Source: Defluviicoccus sp964460955
GTDB taxonomy: Bacteria; Pseudomonadota; Alphaproteobacteria; Rhodospirillales; Defluviicoccaceae
NCBI GenBank assembly: GCA_964460955.1
Contig: CAYWRP010000007.1
Coordinates: forward strand, 25,164 to 89,163
DNA length: 64,000 nt
Direction: 5' to 3'
Part shown: positions 62,127 through 64,000 of the stretch, in pieces
How positions within the stretch are numbered: the stretch's first letter is position 1
Layout: each line of letters opens with the position of its first letter
Notes under the pieces: generated by a model
The model's input: the letters and a program-made list of their open reading frames with translations, nothing else
Told to the model about the DNA's origin: nothing
Databases searched by the model: none
Program-made: the position numbers and the translations under genes

Positions 62127-62150
62127 GGGGATGTCAAATGCTATTGACGT
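62127..62150 (+). promoter_or_regulatory. Second copy of the operator-like sequence over the bchF start
   Basis: GGGGATGTCAA-N7-TGACGT recurs here exactly as at 61907-61930, 220 bases (21 helical turns) away. It covers the ribosome site and start codon of bchF. TGT-N12-ACG matches the PpsR consensus at five of six bases. Confidence 0.65.
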
Positions 62151-62785
62151 TTAGCGTTGGAGAAACCCTGGATAAGTGCATCGACGCCGTGGATTCAAGC
62201 CCTTGGCCGGCGCATGCCGGACGGATCCATCACGTCTGCGACCGGCATCCGCACGGGCCCCATCCGCTCGCGCCGCCGCCGGTGCGGCGGGGACTTTACA
62301 CCCCCGAGGAACGCGTCCGCCGCGATGCCTCGCCGTGGACCGTCGTCCAGGGCATCCTGGCGCCGCTGCAGTTTCTCGTCTTCCTGGTCAGCCTCGGTCT
62401 CGTACTGCGCTATCTGGCGACCGGCGAGGGCCTGGCCCTTGCCACCGGCTCCATCGTCGTCAAGACAGGCGTGCTCTACGCGATCATGATCACCGGCTCG
62501 GTGTGGGAGCGTGACGTCTTCGGCAAGTATCTGTTCGCGCGCTCTTTCTTCTGGGAAGACGTCGTCAGCATGCTGGTCATTGCCCTGCACACCGCGTACC
62601 TCGTGGCGCTCGTCAGCGGCGCCCTCGATGCTCATGGCCAGATGCTGCTGGCGCTCGCCGCCTACGCCGCGTACGTCGTCAACGCCACCCAGTTCCTGCT
62701 CAAGCTTCGCGCCGCCCGGCTTCAGGAGCAGGAGGGGAACGCCGACGCTGCGCCGATCGCCCCCACAGCGCGGTGCGCCGAATGA
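62138..62785 (+). CDS. bchF: 2-vinyl bacteriochlorophyllide hydratase
   Basis: Hydrates the C3 vinyl group in the branch to bacteriochlorophyll a. The protein is 215 aa from the ATG at 62138, but the recognisable family sequence (LYTPEERVRRDASPWTVVQGILAPLQFLVF onward) starts at about residue 51. The preceding His/Pro-rich 50 residues are atypical. Membrane helices and the FWEDVVSMLVIALHTAYLVAL and NATQFLLKLRAARL blocks are intact. A GTG at 62281 gives a shorter, family-length product but has no ribosome site. A seven-codon frame (ATG at 62131) overlaps the start. Confidence 0.9.
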   Translation: MLLTFSVGETLDKCIDAVDSSPWPAHAGRIHHVCDRHPHGPHPLAPPPVRRGLYTPEERVRRDASPWTVVQGILAPLQFLVFLVSLGLVLRYLATGEGLALATGSIVVKTGVLYAIMITGSVWERDVFGKYLFARSFFWEDVVSMLVIALHTAYLVALVSGALDAHGQMLLALAAYAAYVVNATQFLLKLRAARLQEQEGNADAAPIAPTARCAE

Positions 62786-64000
62786 CCACCCTGGTCGCCC
62801 AGGCACCCTGCGGCGCGCGACGGGACCGGGGTGACGATCCCCCGGTGCTGCGCGAACGCGGACAACGGGAGGTGTTCTGCGGCCTGACGGGGATCGTCTG
62901 GCTGCACCGCAAGATCCAGGACGCCTTCTTCCTCGTCGTCGGCTCGCGCACTTGCGCCCACCTCATTCAGTCCGCCGCCGGGGTCATGATCTTCGCCGAA
63001 CCCCGCTTTGCCACGGCGATCATCGATGAGCGCGATCTCGCCGGCCTCGCTGACGCCAATGACGAACTGGATCGCGTCGTCGCCCAGCTGCTCTCCCGCC
63101 GCCCCGACATCCGGCTGCTGTTTCTCGTCGGCTCGTGCCCCTCGGAGGTCATCAAGCTCGACCTGTCGCGCGCCGCCGCCCGGCTGTCGACGGCACACGC
63201 GCCGGCCGTGCGGGTGCTCAGTTATTCCGGCAGCGGCATCGAGACGACCTTCACCCAAGGCGAGGATGCTTGCCTGACGGCGCTGGTGCCGGAGTTGCCG
63301 GCGGAAGCGGCCGACGCCGGCGACTCGCTGCTCGTCGTCGGCGCGCTGGCGGACGTCGTCGAGGACCAGATGCGCCGCCTGTTCACCGCGCTCGGCATCG
63401 AGACGGTCCGTTTTCTGCCGCCGCGGCGGTCCAACGAGCTGCCGCCGGTCGGCCCCAACACCCGCTTTCTCCTCGCCCAGCCGTTTCTCGGCGAGACGGC
63501 GCGCGGGCTCGAAGAACGCGGCGCCCGCCACATCCCCGCCCCCTTTCCGCTTGGCGCCGAAGGCACGACGCTGTGGCTGCGCGCGGCGGCGAACGCCTTC
63601 GGCATCGCGCCGGGGCATTTCGAGGCGACCATCCGGCCGCATGCCGAACGCGCCGCGTCGACGCTGGCCCGCTATCGCGCCGATCTCGCCGGCAAGCGGG
63701 TGTTCTTCTTCCCCGATTCGCAACTGGAGATCCCGTTGGCGCGGTGCCTGTCGCGCGAACTCGGCATGGAGTTGGTCGAGGTCGGCACCCCCTACCTGCA
63801 CCGCCGCCTGCTAGCCCGCGAACTCGAGCTTTTGGCGACCGACGCGACGATCAGCGAGGGGCAGGACGTCGAACGGCAGTTGGACCGCTGCCGGGCGGCG
63901 GCGCCGGACCTGGTGGTCTGCGGCCTCGGCCTCGCCAACCCGCTGGAGCCCTTCCCTTGGTGCAGCGGAGCCCATGGATCAGGGCCTCCAGCGATCGTTC
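62782..64000 (+). CDS. bchN: Dark-operative protochlorophyllide reductase, subunit N (3' end outside window)
   Basis: Part of the oxygen-sensitive nitrogenase-like enzyme that reduces protochlorophyllide without light. The ATG overlaps the bchF stop (ATGA). The three cluster cysteines are C33 (VFCGLTG), C58 (GSRTCAH) and C119 (FLVGSCPSE). The frame stays open to the window end (406 codons). It matches BchN up to LANPLE (to about 63948); the last 17 codons (PFPWCSGAHGSG...) do not resemble the expected AEGxxTKWSIE. Partners bchB and bchL are not in the window. Confidence 0.93.
   Translation, partial: MTTLVAQAPCGARRDRGDDPPVLRERGQREVFCGLTGIVWLHRKIQDAFFLVVGSRTCAHLIQSAAGVMIFAEPRFATAIIDERDLAGLADANDELDRVVAQLLSRRPDIRLLFLVGSCPSEVIKLDLSRAAARLSTAHAPAVRVLSYSGSGIETTFTQGEDACLTALVPELPAEAADAGDSLLVVGALADVVEDQMRRLFTALGIETVRFLPPRRSNELPPVGPNTRFLLAQPFLGETARGLEERGARHIPAPFPLGAEGTTLWLRAAANAFGIAPGHFEATIRPHAERAASTLARYRADLAGKRVFFFPDSQLEIPLARCLSRELGMELVEVGTPYLHRRLLARELELLATDATISEGQDVERQLDRCRAAAPDLVVCGLGLANPLEPFPWCSGAHGSGPPAIV

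Noticed and set aside
61753..62137. Perfect TGT-N12-ACA PpsR sites upstream of bchF and aerR
   Set aside because: I checked each TGT and ACA in this stretch; none has the exact spacing and partner. Only the near-match TGT-N12-ACG copies (and the mirror CGT-N12-ACA) exist.

Overview
The window is GC-rich chromosomal DNA of a purple photosynthetic alphaproteobacterium, most likely from the Rhodospirillales. The right end (about 55.7-64 kb) is one edge of a photosynthesis gene cluster in the order bchP, a PucC-family transporter gene, bchG, ppsR, aerR, then divergently bchF and bchN. The rest is typical alphaproteobacterial core: petABC, gcvT-gcvH, hemF-trmL, lspA-ileS-ribF, pyrE, recQ, cca and a MoxR/DUF58/DUF4159 operon. 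I place it no more finely than this. No tRNA, rRNA, CRISPR array or transposase was seen.

Layout. 1-5.7 kb: peroxiredoxin end, bacteriohemerythrin, rnhA/thrB, CDGSH protein with a lipoprotein, glycine cleavage T and H, RatA-like protein. 5.9-8.5 kb: secreted redoxin, DsbD-N-like protein, glutathionyl-hydroquinone reductase. 8.5-15.4 kb: a four-gene MoxR operon, divergent from DUF1285, Nudix, DUF6111 and cca (15.4-18.3 kb). 18.3-18.8 kb: a gene-free stretch with a phased octamer repeat array. 19-24 kb: hemF/trmL, petABC and a small cytochrome c. 24-28.7 kb: an mtnP-mtnA-DUF488-aldolase/dehydrogenase operon for methylthioadenosine salvage. 28.8-31.5 kb: pspF and pspABC with a sigma-54 promoter. 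31.6-37.4 kb: accessory material comprising a ParE-type toxin-antitoxin islet, REP-like palindromes, an orphan HigA, an esterase, a second hemerythrin, a TTC38-like protein and a 5'-truncated catalase remnant. 37.5-41.1 kb: an arsenic operon (arsR, two unrelated arsenate reductases, acr3, pstS). 41.1-45.4 kb: two M16 peptidase-family proteins coupled to a type III polyketide synthase and an ICMT-family methyltransferase. 45.6-55.6 kb: DUF3035 lipoprotein, lspA, ileS, ribF, MaoC-like hydratase, degenerate M23 protein, pyrE, recQ. 55.7-64 kb: photosynthesis genes.

How the parts fit. hemF supplies tetrapyrrole precursors under oxygen. bchF, bchN, bchG and bchP act in making and esterifying bacteriochlorophyll, and PpsR/AerR are the expected redox/light/B12 regulators. 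The bc1 complex serves respiration and cyclic photosynthetic electron flow. The most interesting structures are: a nearly symmetric divergent aerR/bchF promoter in which three copies of TGTCAA-N7-TGACGT occur; the 10-bp-phased TGTCGTCA array; the fused aldolase-dehydrogenase inside an mtn operon; a four-gene toxin-antitoxin islet with a coupled membrane protein; and an M23 protein that has lost two zinc ligands.
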